Part shown: positions 26,819 through 35,492 of the stretch, piece by piece
How positions within the stretch are numbered: position 1 is the stretch's first letter
Layout: each line of letters begins with the position of its first letter
NCBI RefSeq assembly: GCF_030407165.1
Contig: NZ_CP129111.1
Coordinates: forward strand, 62,001-126,000
Length of the DNA stretch: 64,000 nt
Direction: 5' to 3'
Source: Fontisubflavum oceani
Lineage (GTDB): Bacteria; Pseudomonadota; Alphaproteobacteria; Rhodobacterales; Rhodobacteraceae
Notes under the pieces: generated by a model
The model's input: only the letters and a program-made list of their open reading frames with translations
The model's database searches: none
Told to the model about the DNA's origin: nothing
Program-made: the position numbers and the translations under genes

Positions 26819-28192
26819 TCACTCGCGGCCAAGACGCTCCAACACGCTGTCCAACCGGTCCCCGCGGACCGTCGGCGATCGCGGAGGTCCGCTGCCATAG
26901 GCGTTGTAATACGCACTTGGGTCATATTGCGGCACATCGAGATCAAGATGATCGACCGTCAGCAATCCGACACTGGCAAGCGCCGAATAGGCCCCGACAT
27001 AGAGATCAGCCTGCGCCTGGATACGGCTGATCCGCGCATCTAGAAGATCCTGCTCCGCATCCAACACATCAAGGGTGGTTCGCGCGCCAAGCGCGGCCTC
27101 TTCCCGGACCCCTTCAAACGCCAGACGCGCGGCGCGAATCTGTTGATCGGAGGATTGGATTTGCGCATTGGCGATGCGCAGTTGCGCGTAAGCATTGCCA
27201 ACGGTTTGGATGATCACCCGAACCTGCTGCTGCAACTCGAACTCCGTTGCGCTGAGTGTGGCGATGGCGGTGCGTTCCAGCGAAAAGAGCTGTCCACCGC
27301 GATAGATCGGCTGCGTCAGGGTTAGGCTGAGCGAGCTGCTTTCGCCATCATTTCGATCGCCCCAGGTTTCTCCGGCTTCCGCGCGGAGCGAGAGAGAGGG
27401 GCCATAATCCGTCCGGGCGGCAGCCAGAGCGAACTCATCCGCGCGCACTTCGTGCTGCAAGCCCAGGATCGTGGGGTGCTGTTGCCGCGCCAGGCTGTCG
27501 GCATCGGACTCGGTATCTGGCAAATCGGGTAGTGCACCCGGACCGATGAGGCCCTCAGATGGACGCCCGACCGCGATGGTGAAGAGTTCCCGGCTGATCT
27601 CAAGCTGACCACGGGCAGCGGCCAGAGCGGAGCGCGCGGCGGCCAGTTGGGCTTCGGCCTGCGCCACATCTGTCCGCGTATCCTCGCCAACCTCGAAGCG
27701 GTCCCGGGCGGCGCGAAGCTGTTGCGTCACGACCCGCACGTTGCTTTCGCGAACCTGCACCACCTGAATATCGCGCCAGACATTCATATAGGCCCTAACA
27801 GCATCGAGCAGCACTTGCTGCTCCAGCGCGATCAAGCTCTGCCGCGCCGCCAAAACGGATTCCTCCGCCGCATCGACGAGACGGCGCGTCCCCCCGCTAT
27901 CGTAGATCAGAAGATCCGCGACCAGAGACAGGCTGTTGGTGGTCGTGTCGGTGATTGAATTCCAACTGCTGTTGGCAACGAAATTGACAATCGGACGCAG
28001 ACCCGAAATCTGCCGCGCCACGCCTTCATCCTGCAACCGCAGGAGATAGCGGTTTTGCTCCAAGATGCTAGAATTCTCATAAGCATCGCCCAATGCATCG
28101 CGCAGGTTGTCCGCCTGAGCGGCTTTCGGTGCCGCACCAAGGCTCAGGGCAACCCCTAGAGCAGCCGCAGCGGTAACAATGGATCGAGTCAT
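26819..28192 (-). CDS. tolC: TolC family outer membrane efflux protein
   Basis: A 457-aa trimeric outer-membrane channel subunit. Signal peptide at residues 1-28 (ending KAAQA). The two internally repeated outer-membrane-factor segments are recognisable from LRDALGDAYENSSILEQN and TQPIYRGGQLFSLERTA, with long coiled-coil stretches rich in Ala/Gln/Glu. The C-terminal tail (YNAYGSGPPRSPTVRG) is Gly/Pro-rich. The start is moved to 28192 to leave a clean signal peptide. It serves type I secretion or RND efflux; no inner-membrane partner is adjacent. pcm is 43 bp upstream. Confidence 0.88.
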   Translation of the reverse strand: MTRSIVTAAAALGVALSLGAAPKAAQADNLRDALGDAYENSSILEQNRYLLRLQDEGVARQISGLRPIVNFVANSSWNSITDTTTNSLSLVADLLIYDSGGTRRLVDAAEESVLAARQSLIALEQQVLLDAVRAYMNVWRDIQVVQVRESNVRVVTQQLRAARDRFEVGEDTRTDVAQAEAQLAAARSALAAARGQLEISRELFTIAVGRPSEGLIGPGALPDLPDTESDADSLARQQHPTILGLQHEVRADEFALAAARTDYGPSLSLRAEAGETWGDRNDGESSSLSLTLTQPIYRGGQLFSLERTAIATLSATEFELQQQVRVIIQTVGNAYAQLRIANAQIQSSDQQIRAARLAFEGVREEAALGARTTLDVLDAEQDLLDARISRIQAQADLYVGAYSALASVGLLTVDHLDLDVPQYDPSAYYNAYGSGPPRSPTVRGDRLDSVLERLGRE

Positions 28193-28235
28193 ATGTCCTG
28201 CCTCATGATGGCCCGATGCGGGCCGCAATGTTGGT

Positions 28236-28889
28236 CTAAAATTGGAAACTCGGCACTGCTTCGAAACCGGATAAGATCGGCGCCGTTGCGTTAAAGGCCA
28301 TCCGCCAGTTCATCCGGCCATCAACCTTGCGACCGATGCGGCATTCGCCCAAAGCCCCGTCCATGAAAATCGCCGCGATACGGCCACCTTCCTTCAACTG
28401 ATCAATGATCGCATCGGGCAGAGTTTGTACCGCACCCTGAATGCAGATCACGTCATAGGGTCCGTGCTTGGCGCTGCCGTCTGTCAGCGGCGCTTCGATC
28501 ACAGCGGCATTGTCGACGCCCTGTTGCCCAAGGATATTTTCTGCTTCCTTTGCAAGCGTCGGGTCTTCTTCAACCGCGACCACAGCCTCGGTCATCCGCG
28601 CCAAAATCGCTGTGGAATAGCCCAACCCTGGCCCAATATCGAGCACCAGATCACCGGGCTCCAAATCAAGGGCATCCAGCATTTTTGCCAAAACACGCGG
28701 GTCCAACACGACGCGCCCAGGCGCCAGATCAACATGCGCACCGACATACGCCAGATCTAACTTGTCATCGGGCATATAGGCTTCGCGCGGGATGGTGAGC
28801 ATCGCATCGATGATCGGGAACTTGGTCACATCGGATGGGCGCACCTGCGTGTCGACCATAATTGTGCGGCGGGACGCGAAGTCGGTCAT
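28236..28889 (-). CDS. pcm: Protein-L-isoaspartate O-methyltransferase family protein
   Basis: A 217-aa SAM-dependent methyltransferase of the PCMT family, which repairs isoaspartyl residues in aged proteins. The N-terminal MTDFASRRTIMVDTQVRPSD and the SAM loop VLDIGPGLGYSTAILARM (motif I) are clear; VVAVEEDP is post-I and DVICIQGAVQTLPDAI motif II. Alphaproteobacterial PcM-like proteins next to tolC are common and may not all have repair activity. The start is the ATG at 28889, removing 21 leader residues. It is probably co-transcribed with tolC. Confidence 0.85.
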   Translation of the reverse strand: MTDFASRRTIMVDTQVRPSDVTKFPIIDAMLTIPREAYMPDDKLDLAYVGAHVDLAPGRVVLDPRVLAKMLDALDLEPGDLVLDIGPGLGYSTAILARMTEAVVAVEEDPTLAKEAENILGQQGVDNAAVIEAPLTDGSAKHGPYDVICIQGAVQTLPDAIIDQLKEGGRIAAIFMDGALGECRIGRKVDGRMNWRMAFNATAPILSGFEAVPSFQF

Positions 28890-29061
28890 GAACTGAACCA
28901 ATGAGTATAGTTTCGTTTGTGCCGTGATGGCACAAGCGCCCAGACTTCGCAATAACTATGGCGCGGACCGCGACCATTCTCCGCTGGCCTGCCGATTGTT
29001 CGAAGCTTTTACCGCTTGCACCGTCTCCCCCAATTCGCTACCCCCGAGCAGCACCACGGAG

Positions 29062-29135
29062 GGCGAGTTGGCGGAGTGGTGACGCAGCGGATTGCAAATC
29101 CGTGTACACCGGTTCGATTCCGGTACTCGCCTCCA
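29062..29135 (+). tRNA. tRNA-Cys (anticodon GCA), element insertion site
   Basis: A 74-nt tRNA with encoded CCA. Acceptor GGCGAGT pairs with ACTCGCC; the anticodon stem-loop is CGGAT-TGCAAAT-CCG (anticodon GCA); the T-arm is CCGGTTCGATTCCGG. Its last 17 bases, TCCGGTACTCGCCTCCA, recur at 38229-38245, so an integrative element has inserted here while restoring an intact tRNA. Confidence 0.95.
29119..29135 (+). repeat. attL: 17-bp direct repeat within tRNA-Cys
   Basis: TCCGGTACTCGCCTCCA, the T-arm/acceptor end of tRNA-Cys, is repeated exactly at 38229-38245; the flanking bases differ on both sides. The integrase gene starts 68 bp inside this repeat, a standard arrangement for tRNA-targeting integrases. 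Confidence 0.88.
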
Positions 29136-29174
29136 TTTCTTTCTAAATCATAGGGTTAGCGACTGAACGGTCGG

Positions 29175-29197
29175 GTGTAACACAAAGTGGGACACAC
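29175..29197 (+). repeat. Left inner (arm-type) repeat
   Basis: A 23-bp sequence of the form GTGTxACACAAAGTGxGACACAC (x = A, G here), repeated in the same orientation at 38147-38169 with only those two positions changed. It lies 40 bp inside the left att and 5 bp before the integrase start. Internally it is two similar halves, GTGTNACAC and GTGNGACAC. Position and orientation suit an integrase arm-binding or excisionase site. Confidence 0.65.
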
Positions 29198-29202
29198 GCC
29201 CT

Positions 29203-30798
29203 ATGATGCTGTCATCCTATCTAAGCCCTTCAAGACATGGGATTTACTACTTTCGCTGGCCCATTGCCTCATCCAAAGAAGGAAGACGAACAAGCGTCCG
29301 TATCTCCCTACGAACACGTTGCCCGGATCGGGCTGGTGATCTCGCGCGTTATCTTGCATCTTGCGGCAGATTGTTGCGGAATAACAGGGCATTGATGCGA
29401 CTGAGACAAGACGAGATACGCACGCTGGTGCAAAGGTACTTCCGTGCGCAACTCGACAAGTATCTTGAACACATGAACGACAGGGGCTTCCCTGAACAAT
29501 CCATCGACACAATGCGGCAAGAGTTGGCGGTGCAAGGAAATGCAGCCGAGGGCGAAGATCTTCTTGCTGACACCTACCTTAACAATGACGCGTTTCGCGA
29601 AGTGTCTGGGCTGAACGACCAGCAATGGGACGAGAACCTGCCTTCGCTACGCCGGGAATGGCGCAAGGGCCGCCGAGACATGCTGACACGCGTTCTGGAG
29701 GCCGTAGAACGCCTTGAGCACTATTCCTATGACGAAGCCCCGGCCATAGCGTCAGCCCTTCCTGCACCCGCTCCGCAAGCCTCATCGTCCTTGGGCGTGG
29801 CGGTGGATGATTTCATCGCTGAGCATTCCCGCCAATGGGCTGATAAGACCACCGGCCAGAACCGGGCTTACCTGAACATCCTTGTTGAATACTTCGGCCC
29901 GGATCGGCTTCTTGCCACGATCACCAAGCAGGATGCGAGCGAGGTCAAGAAAGTGTTGCAGGCGCTACCGTCCAGCCGCAACACCAAGCCCAAGTTTAAA
30001 GCCATGCCGTTGATGCAGGTCATCAAGGAACCGGGGCACAAGAAGATCGCGGCCAAGACGATCAACAGCCATATCCAGATGTTCAAGATGTTCTTCGACT
30101 GGGCGGAACGGCACGGACATGCGCCGCACGCCCTCTTTGAAGGCATGAAGGTACCGAAGGACAAGGCCAGCGAGAGTGAGCGCAAGCCGTTTACACCGGA
30201 CCAAGCGCGCTTGATCTACACCGAGTTGACAGAAAACCCGTCCGGACTGGTGCGCAAAGACAGCCACAAGTGGGGAATGCTCTTGGGCATGTTCACCGGG
30301 GCGCGTCTGAACGAGATTTGCCAACTCGACATTGCCGATGTGAAGCAGGACGGCGATACTTGGTTCCTGAACATCACCGACGAAGGCGACGACACCAAAA
30401 GCGTCAAGTCGAAAGCAGGACGGCGTAAGGTGCCGCTGCATTCCGAGTTGATCCGCATTGGCTTTCTTGAGTTCGTGGACTGCCGCCGGAACGGCACACG
30501 CCTGTTCCCAGACTACAGCTACAGCGCCAATGGCGGCTACGGTCGCAACTTGGGCCGCTGGTGCAATGAGAGTTTCTTGCCCAAGCTGGGGATCAAGCAG
30601 CCGGGTCTTGTCTTCCACAGCCTGCGGCACACCGTGGTGACGCGACTGGGGCAAGCGAACGTGCCAGAGCCGATCATCCAGTGCATCGTCGGCCACGCCC
30701 GGTCAGGCGTCACGCAAGAAGTGTATCTGAGGGAAGGCTACACCTTGGCGCAGTTGAAAGAGGCCATTGACCGCTTCGCCATCGGCCAAGGGAGATAG
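29203..30798 (+). CDS. Tyrosine recombinase / integrase
   Basis: A 531-aa site-specific tyrosine recombinase. An N-terminal region starting SYLSPSRHGIYYFRWPI is typical of DUF6538-type integrases, then a SAM-like core-binding domain (about 200-300) and the catalytic domain. Catalytic residues visible are Arg in FTGARLNEICQL, His-x-x-Arg in FHSLRHTVV, His in IVGHARSG and the nucleophile Tyr in TQEVYLREGY. It is adjacent to tRNA-Cys and is the obvious enzyme for the 29119-38245 element. The gene appears intact. Two ATGs are in tandem at the start; either may be used. Confidence 0.93.
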   Translation: MMLSSYLSPSRHGIYYFRWPIASSKEGRRTSVRISLRTRCPDRAGDLARYLASCGRLLRNNRALMRLRQDEIRTLVQRYFRAQLDKYLEHMNDRGFPEQSIDTMRQELAVQGNAAEGEDLLADTYLNNDAFREVSGLNDQQWDENLPSLRREWRKGRRDMLTRVLEAVERLEHYSYDEAPAIASALPAPAPQASSSLGVAVDDFIAEHSRQWADKTTGQNRAYLNILVEYFGPDRLLATITKQDASEVKKVLQALPSSRNTKPKFKAMPLMQVIKEPGHKKIAAKTINSHIQMFKMFFDWAERHGHAPHALFEGMKVPKDKASESERKPFTPDQARLIYTELTENPSGLVRKDSHKWGMLLGMFTGARLNEICQLDIADVKQDGDTWFLNITDEGDDTKSVKSKAGRRKVPLHSELIRIGFLEFVDCRRNGTRLFPDYSYSANGGYGRNLGRWCNESFLPKLGIKQPGLVFHSLRHTVVTRLGQANVPEPIIQCIVGHARSGVTQEVYLREGYTLAQLKEAIDRFAIGQGR

Positions 30799-30812
30799 TC
30801 GGTCAGGTGGTT

Positions 30813-30833
30813 GGGGCCGTTCCGATTGGCCCC
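30813..30833. terminator. Weak hairpin between integrase and nuclease genes
   Basis: GGGGCC (30813-30818) and GGCCCC (30828-30833) pair around a 9-base loop, between convergent genes. The downstream sequence (TTCCATT) is only mildly T-rich, so this is a tentative terminator. Confidence 0.35.
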
Positions 30834-30896
30834 TTCCATTAGTAAGCCAAGACCGTCGTGACGGCGATGTACTTGTTGCACGCTTGGCCTATCAAC

Positions 30897-31769
30897 TCAG
30901 CCCTCACGCTGATTGCGCGCTTCGTTTATCAAATGCCGGAAAAGGTCTTCATGCTCTTTGAAGTCCTTGTCAGTGACGCGGATACGGTAGTTGGCCCACC
31001 GGGCGCTGTACTCAAGTGTCTCAACGCCTGCGGTGTCCAGCATAGCGTCAACTTCGTCTGAGCGTGGCAACTTCGGCTCAAACACCACGAAAGACTTCTT
31101 CGGACGGAAGGCGACGTAGTTGTTCGCGCGCCCATCCTTCAACAAGCCTATGTAAAACTTGTTGTATTTCAGTTCGCAGTTCGGATCGCCTTCACGCACC
31201 AGTTCAAACATGCGGTCCATAAGGGCTATGGTCTTCTTAGCCGCCTTCTCTTCCCAGTATGAGCGGTCTGTAGGTGCGCTGATTGCATCTTCGTCTTCGT
31301 CAACCAAGCCACGCTGCATTTCATCCAGGACTTTGGTGAAGACAAGCGTGATGTGATCCCCAACTTCAAAAGCCTGCATCTGTACTGCAATGATCGGCAA
31401 TGACCCGTTGAACAATGACACCACGTTCAAAAAGCGACTGGTAATGTCCTCAGCGACCAGAACCGCACAGTGCTCATATTGTGGATATCGTTTCCGCTCG
31501 ATGTCCCAATACTCGATAGTGCGGATGATATGGGCTTCGTCAGTTGGCCCGAGTTGCAGTTCAACCTCATATCGCTTGTAGCTGTCCCGGTCTTGCAAAA
31601 GAAGGTCCAACCGGCCCGCGCGTGCCTGAATGCGTTCACGATCACGCAGAACCAAGTCACCCAGGCCGAGGATGACCGGATCGGCTGCAATGATGTCCTG
31701 CACCCAGTTCTCGGAATAGACAGGGTGGTTCTTGAGTGAAATGCGCTTCGGTGGCGTGAAGGTGCTCAT
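30897..31769 (-). CDS. PD-(D/E)XK-like nuclease companion of the type III system
   Basis: A 290-aa protein resembling NucS/endonuclease-like proteins. Residues about 50-75 read ARAGRLDLLLQD ... YEVELQLG, which fits a PD-(D/E)XK core with the catalytic Asp in RLDLL and the EXK position occupied by E-L-Q. Then EYWDIERKRYPQYEHCAVLVAED forms the following helix-strand. The C-terminal 90 residues (SFVVFEPKLPRSDEVDAML) may be a separate DNA- or protein-binding part. The start at 31769 has AAAGG upstream; longer in-frame starts lack support. It lies 110 bp downstream of res on the same strand. Function inferred. Confidence 0.55.
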   Translation of the reverse strand: MSTFTPPKRISLKNHPVYSENWVQDIIAADPVILGLGDLVLRDRERIQARAGRLDLLLQDRDSYKRYEVELQLGPTDEAHIIRTIEYWDIERKRYPQYEHCAVLVAEDITSRFLNVVSLFNGSLPIIAVQMQAFEVGDHITLVFTKVLDEMQRGLVDEDEDAISAPTDRSYWEEKAAKKTIALMDRMFELVREGDPNCELKYNKFYIGLLKDGRANNYVAFRPKKSFVVFEPKLPRSDEVDAMLDTAGVETLEYSARWANYRIRVTDKDFKEHEDLFRHLINEARNQREG

Positions 31770-31878
31770 ATCATTGCCTTTTTCCAAACAAAGGGGTTTT
31801 CCCACTATTTGCCCCAATAATGGGGAAAAATCACTCATAGGCCCGCCAATCCGGCACACTCAGACAGGTGAAACCCGG

Positions 31879-34572
31879 CTATGCGTCCAGCGCCTCAGTC
31901 TCGAATGCAGCTTTGAAGTCGGTATTGGTTGGCCCCGTCTCATTGAAGAATGGTAAGCCAAGAACGGTATAGTCCCGGCCTTGGAACACCGTATCAAGTC
32001 TGGCCTTGGCTTTCACTTGTGCAAGGAAGTCCTGCTTCCAGTCGTCTTGCGGGCGCAACTGGTCGCCCTTGGGTTCGATGAATAGCTGCAAGATCGTGTT
32101 GGCCTCTTGCCCCTTCTTCCTCAGGAACAGCACGAAGTCAGGTTCAAAGGCACGCCCGGTTGCGAAGTCGTACAGCTTCACCGCCTTTTCGTTCCGCAGC
32201 AGGTAGAAGTCGTCATACACGCCCCGCAGCCGGGCTTCCTGATCGTGCATGTACTTGATGAAGTGCTTTTCCTGATCCGTGCCGTAACTATCGTCATAGG
32301 CGTGCCAGTCCTTGCCGCTAAGGTCGATCTGGTCTAGCCCCGGCAAGTTCGTTTCGCCCTTTACCCAACTTTTGCCAGCTTCGCCGTCAATCCGCAGTTT
32401 CAGCATCTTGTCGGTGAAAATGTCCTTGATGGCATAGGGTTTGAAATCCGAGGTACCATTATACTCGACGCTTTCACGTTTCACGCCGCTTTCGATCTGG
32501 TGCAGAACGTATTGCGTGATGTCCAGCTTTTGCCCTGCGGAAAGGTTGTCCAAGTCATCGGGCAAACCGCGCACGCTGACCGCAACGCCGCCCAGATAGG
32601 CGTCTGCGGTAGCAAACTCGGACGCGCTGGCGAGTTTCGGAAAAAAGGCCCGTAGGTTGGCGAAGTGAAAGAAGTCATTGGCATCCATCGCGAAGCCCAG
32701 AAAGGCCCTGCCGAAACCAGCCAGTTTGAAGTCGCGAGACACGGGTTCCTTGCGCGACGGCTTCAACGTCAACTGCCCACCACCAAAGGCCGAGGCTTCC
32801 GTCACGCGGCCTGTCATCAGATTGGGATAGGTGAAAGGGCCTTCGATTTCGTAGGCATCCAACCCGGTCACACCATCACGCGAGTTCTTTACCCGATCGT
32901 TCACCCAGACAAATTCCCGCTCATACAGGTCTGTCTGTTTGAAATTGTCTTTGAGTCGCAGGTGCACCGTCCGGGCGGTTTCGTCCAGCATGCCGGTCTC
33001 GCGTAAGGCGTTGCGAATGTCTTGGATGTATTTGGGGTTGTGGGAACAGTGGTAGTGCAATTCCTCCAAGATGCGCAGAGGATTATCCGCGTCACTGTCA
33101 TATTTGCGCTTTTCTGGGGCCAACCCGCCACCGTCCGGGTCATCAAAAGCGTAGTAGCGGGTCCCACGCGAAAGGGTATCGACGTCGTTCTTGATACCAG
33201 GCGGTAGAAACGGGAAGTAGCGCGCGCCACGCCCGATCAACTGGGCTTCGGCCATGGTGGTCTTGCCCACCTTGTTCGCCTTGCCGTCGCGGGTGTCGTG
33301 AAGCCGCACAATGTCGAACAGGTTCAGAACGTCCCAACCTTCGTTCAGCTTATCGACCGCAAAGATCACCCGTATCTCATTGTCGCGGTCTTCGAGCGCG
33401 TTCAACTGTATCTGTCTTCTTTCGAGATCAGCCGGGTTGTTGACGTTTACGACCTTCTCAGGGGAAAAATCGCCCTGCAACTCGCGCGCAAAATCCGCCG
33501 CGCTAAGGCCCCTTTCATCCATTATATAGGCGAAGGCCCGCGAAAGCGTTTCATCGCCCTCAGAGGCTGCCCTGAGCGCCTCCAGCGCGCCAGCAGACAA
33601 TGCGGCCACCATCATTGTGAAGCCCGCTTCGTTCTCGGCGCTTTCCTTGATCGTCTTGGACTTCATCAAGATCACTGGCTTGCAATGTAGCCCGTGCGCC
33701 TCGGCCACCTTGCGGCGGTATTGGCTCAGGACCATTGCCTGCATCATCCGGGCATCGGGTGGCAAATCGGCCTGCCGCAACTCGATGTCCTTGGAATAAC
33801 CGTCTTCGCGAAACTGTCGCAGTGAATAGTCGTACAGTATCTTGTCGGCATACTTCGCCCGAATCGCCTCGTGCGACAGGTCCACGGTCGCCGTAAACTC
33901 CAACAGCATGTTCTCGGGGTGCTGGCTGAAAATCTCGGATACCGTGCCTTCCCAACTGGCCTTGTCCTCGGCCTCGCCCTTGGTCAGCGTTTTCTTGGTC
34001 TCGGCGTTCAGGTGGTGCGCTTCGTCCGAGATCATCACCACCTTGTAGTCGCGGAAGTCTTCGATGGTGACGGCATTCTCTTTCGGGGCCTGCATCCTTG
34101 TGTGCAGCCCTTGGATGGTGGTGAAGTGAATGTTGATCGCATCGCCTGACACCGCGTCGAAGGTCTCCACCGCGCGGATGTCTACGGGCTTGTCGTCAAT
34201 GCGTATCGTCTGGGCGAACAAGTGCTTGGCCGATGCGGGGTTGAGGAAGTTTTCCTTGGTCTTCTCGATGATCTGGGCGGAGTTCACGAAGAACAGGAAG
34301 TTGCGATAGCCGCGCCGGTACAGGTCCAGGATCAGCGCGGCCATCAGCACCGTCTTGCCGCTGCCCGTGGCCATGTGGAACAGCAAATGCGGGGCCTTGG
34401 GGCGTCCCTCGTACTTGTCGATGTAGAACAACCAGCGTTCCAGCGCCGTGCGCTGATAGGGTCGCAACTCGATCTGCGGCGCAAGATTGCCGGTGATGTC
34501 GTCGGGAATGTCTGACTTGAGCGCCCCGTACTTGGCCAGCGCGTCAAACTCTTGGGTGAGCGTCTGGCTCAT
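31879..34572 (-). CDS. res: Type III restriction enzyme, Res subunit
   Basis: An 897-aa helicase-nuclease subunit. Superfamily 2 motifs: Q-motif region LRPYQRTALERWL, Walker A MATGSGKTVLMAAL (about 68-81), DEAH box ISDEAHHLN, motif III FTATVDLS, and motif VI LIGRGARYFPF. The C-terminal endonuclease domain has the PD-(D/E)XK signature EPDFVLFL ... LFIEPKGDQL (near residue 815-845). Type III enzymes translocate or diffuse between two inversely oriented sites and cut DNA. Its start overlaps the mod stop by 4 bp, so Res and Mod are coupled. Length is normal. Confidence 0.93.
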   Translation of the reverse strand: MSQTLTQEFDALAKYGALKSDIPDDITGNLAPQIELRPYQRTALERWLFYIDKYEGRPKAPHLLFHMATGSGKTVLMAALILDLYRRGYRNFLFFVNSAQIIEKTKENFLNPASAKHLFAQTIRIDDKPVDIRAVETFDAVSGDAINIHFTTIQGLHTRMQAPKENAVTIEDFRDYKVVMISDEAHHLNAETKKTLTKGEAEDKASWEGTVSEIFSQHPENMLLEFTATVDLSHEAIRAKYADKILYDYSLRQFREDGYSKDIELRQADLPPDARMMQAMVLSQYRRKVAEAHGLHCKPVILMKSKTIKESAENEAGFTMMVAALSAGALEALRAASEGDETLSRAFAYIMDERGLSAADFARELQGDFSPEKVVNVNNPADLERRQIQLNALEDRDNEIRVIFAVDKLNEGWDVLNLFDIVRLHDTRDGKANKVGKTTMAEAQLIGRGARYFPFLPPGIKNDVDTLSRGTRYYAFDDPDGGGLAPEKRKYDSDADNPLRILEELHYHCSHNPKYIQDIRNALRETGMLDETARTVHLRLKDNFKQTDLYEREFVWVNDRVKNSRDGVTGLDAYEIEGPFTYPNLMTGRVTEASAFGGGQLTLKPSRKEPVSRDFKLAGFGRAFLGFAMDANDFFHFANLRAFFPKLASASEFATADAYLGGVAVSVRGLPDDLDNLSAGQKLDITQYVLHQIESGVKRESVEYNGTSDFKPYAIKDIFTDKMLKLRIDGEAGKSWVKGETNLPGLDQIDLSGKDWHAYDDSYGTDQEKHFIKYMHDQEARLRGVYDDFYLLRNEKAVKLYDFATGRAFEPDFVLFLRKKGQEANTILQLFIEPKGDQLRPQDDWKQDFLAQVKAKARLDTVFQGRDYTVLGLPFFNETGPTNTDFKAAFETEALDA

Positions 34573-35492
34573 GTGTCCAGCCCATAGAAAGAGCGGGTCG
34601 CGCGGGCGTCTTCGTCGGAGATGTCGAAGTCCGCATCGCCAAGGGAGCCGAGATTGACATAGAGGTGGTTGGCATCAAGGCAGTCCATCAACACGCGCTT
34701 GGCGTGTTTCAATGGCAGGGCCGCGAAGTCGTCGGTATCAAAGGCGCTCAGGTCCAGGTCATAGCGCAAATAGCCGGTGGCTTGCATGTCGGCATGGATG
34801 GTTTGCAGCGCGGCCATGTCCGGGGCCGCTTCGATCCGGTCAGCAAAGGCACAGTTGGACGCCGCGAGTTCAGCATAGACAAACGATCCGCCGCCCTGCC
34901 ACTCGACCGCTTTGGAAATGCCGCCCTGTTCGCCTTCGATGACTTTCTTGAGGCGTGATGCAGGCACGTCGCGTATGTAATCTAGTTGCTCGATACCAAG
35001 CCACTTCCTACCCATTTTGTGGGCTACGGCTTGCGTGGTTCCCGATCCCGAAAAGAAATCCAGAACCGTGTCACCGGGGTTAGATGCAATCGTCAGTATC
35101 TGTCTTATCAAGCGTTCAGGCTTAGGCGTCGAGAATGGCGTATCATCATCAAAGAGGGCCATCACTTCTCGTTTTGCTTCCTGAGAGTGCCCAGCCTCCT
35201 TGTGCGGCCAAATCGTCCGTGGGACCACGCCATCTTGAGTTTCATTCAGGTATATTTTTAAGGCTGGATTGTTATTCCCGTCCTCACCAAAAGTAATCCG
35301 CCCCTCAGAAACAAGCTTATCAAACTCGGGCTTGGTCATTCGCCAGTGACTTCCGCGCGGCGGTTTCACTTCACGCCCTGAAGGCGTCGTGACCGTATAC
35401 ATTAGTCCATCGTGGCGTTCTTCTGGTGCGAAGATTGGCCCAAGCCGCCAAGGCCCTCTTGGGTCTTCATCCTCGTTAGAATATTTGCTCAA
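34569..35492 (-). CDS. mod: Type III methyltransferase Mod, C-terminal part
   Basis: A 307-aa frame carrying the second half of a beta-class N6-adenine methyltransferase: STPKPERLIRQILTIAS, then the SAM-binding motif DFFSGSGTTQAVAHKMGRKWLGIE. In beta-class enzymes this follows the DPPY motif, here in the preceding frame. It would begin at a TTG that overlaps the TGA of the N-terminal frame (TTGA, 4 bp). The sequence KYSNEDEDPRGPW at its start is normally internal to Mod proteins, so the two frames are one gene split by a one-base shift, or are translated by coupling/reinitiation and assemble as two chains. Confidence 0.75.
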   Translation of the reverse strand: MSKYSNEDEDPRGPWRLGPIFAPEERHDGLMYTVTTPSGREVKPPRGSHWRMTKPEFDKLVSEGRITFGEDGNNNPALKIYLNETQDGVVPRTIWPHKEAGHSQEAKREVMALFDDDTPFSTPKPERLIRQILTIASNPGDTVLDFFSGSGTTQAVAHKMGRKWLGIEQLDYIRDVPASRLKKVIEGEQGGISKAVEWQGGGSFVYAELAASNCAFADRIEAAPDMAALQTIHADMQATGYLRYDLDLSAFDTDDFAALPLKHAKRVLMDCLDANHLYVNLGSLGDADFDISDEDARATRSFYGLDT

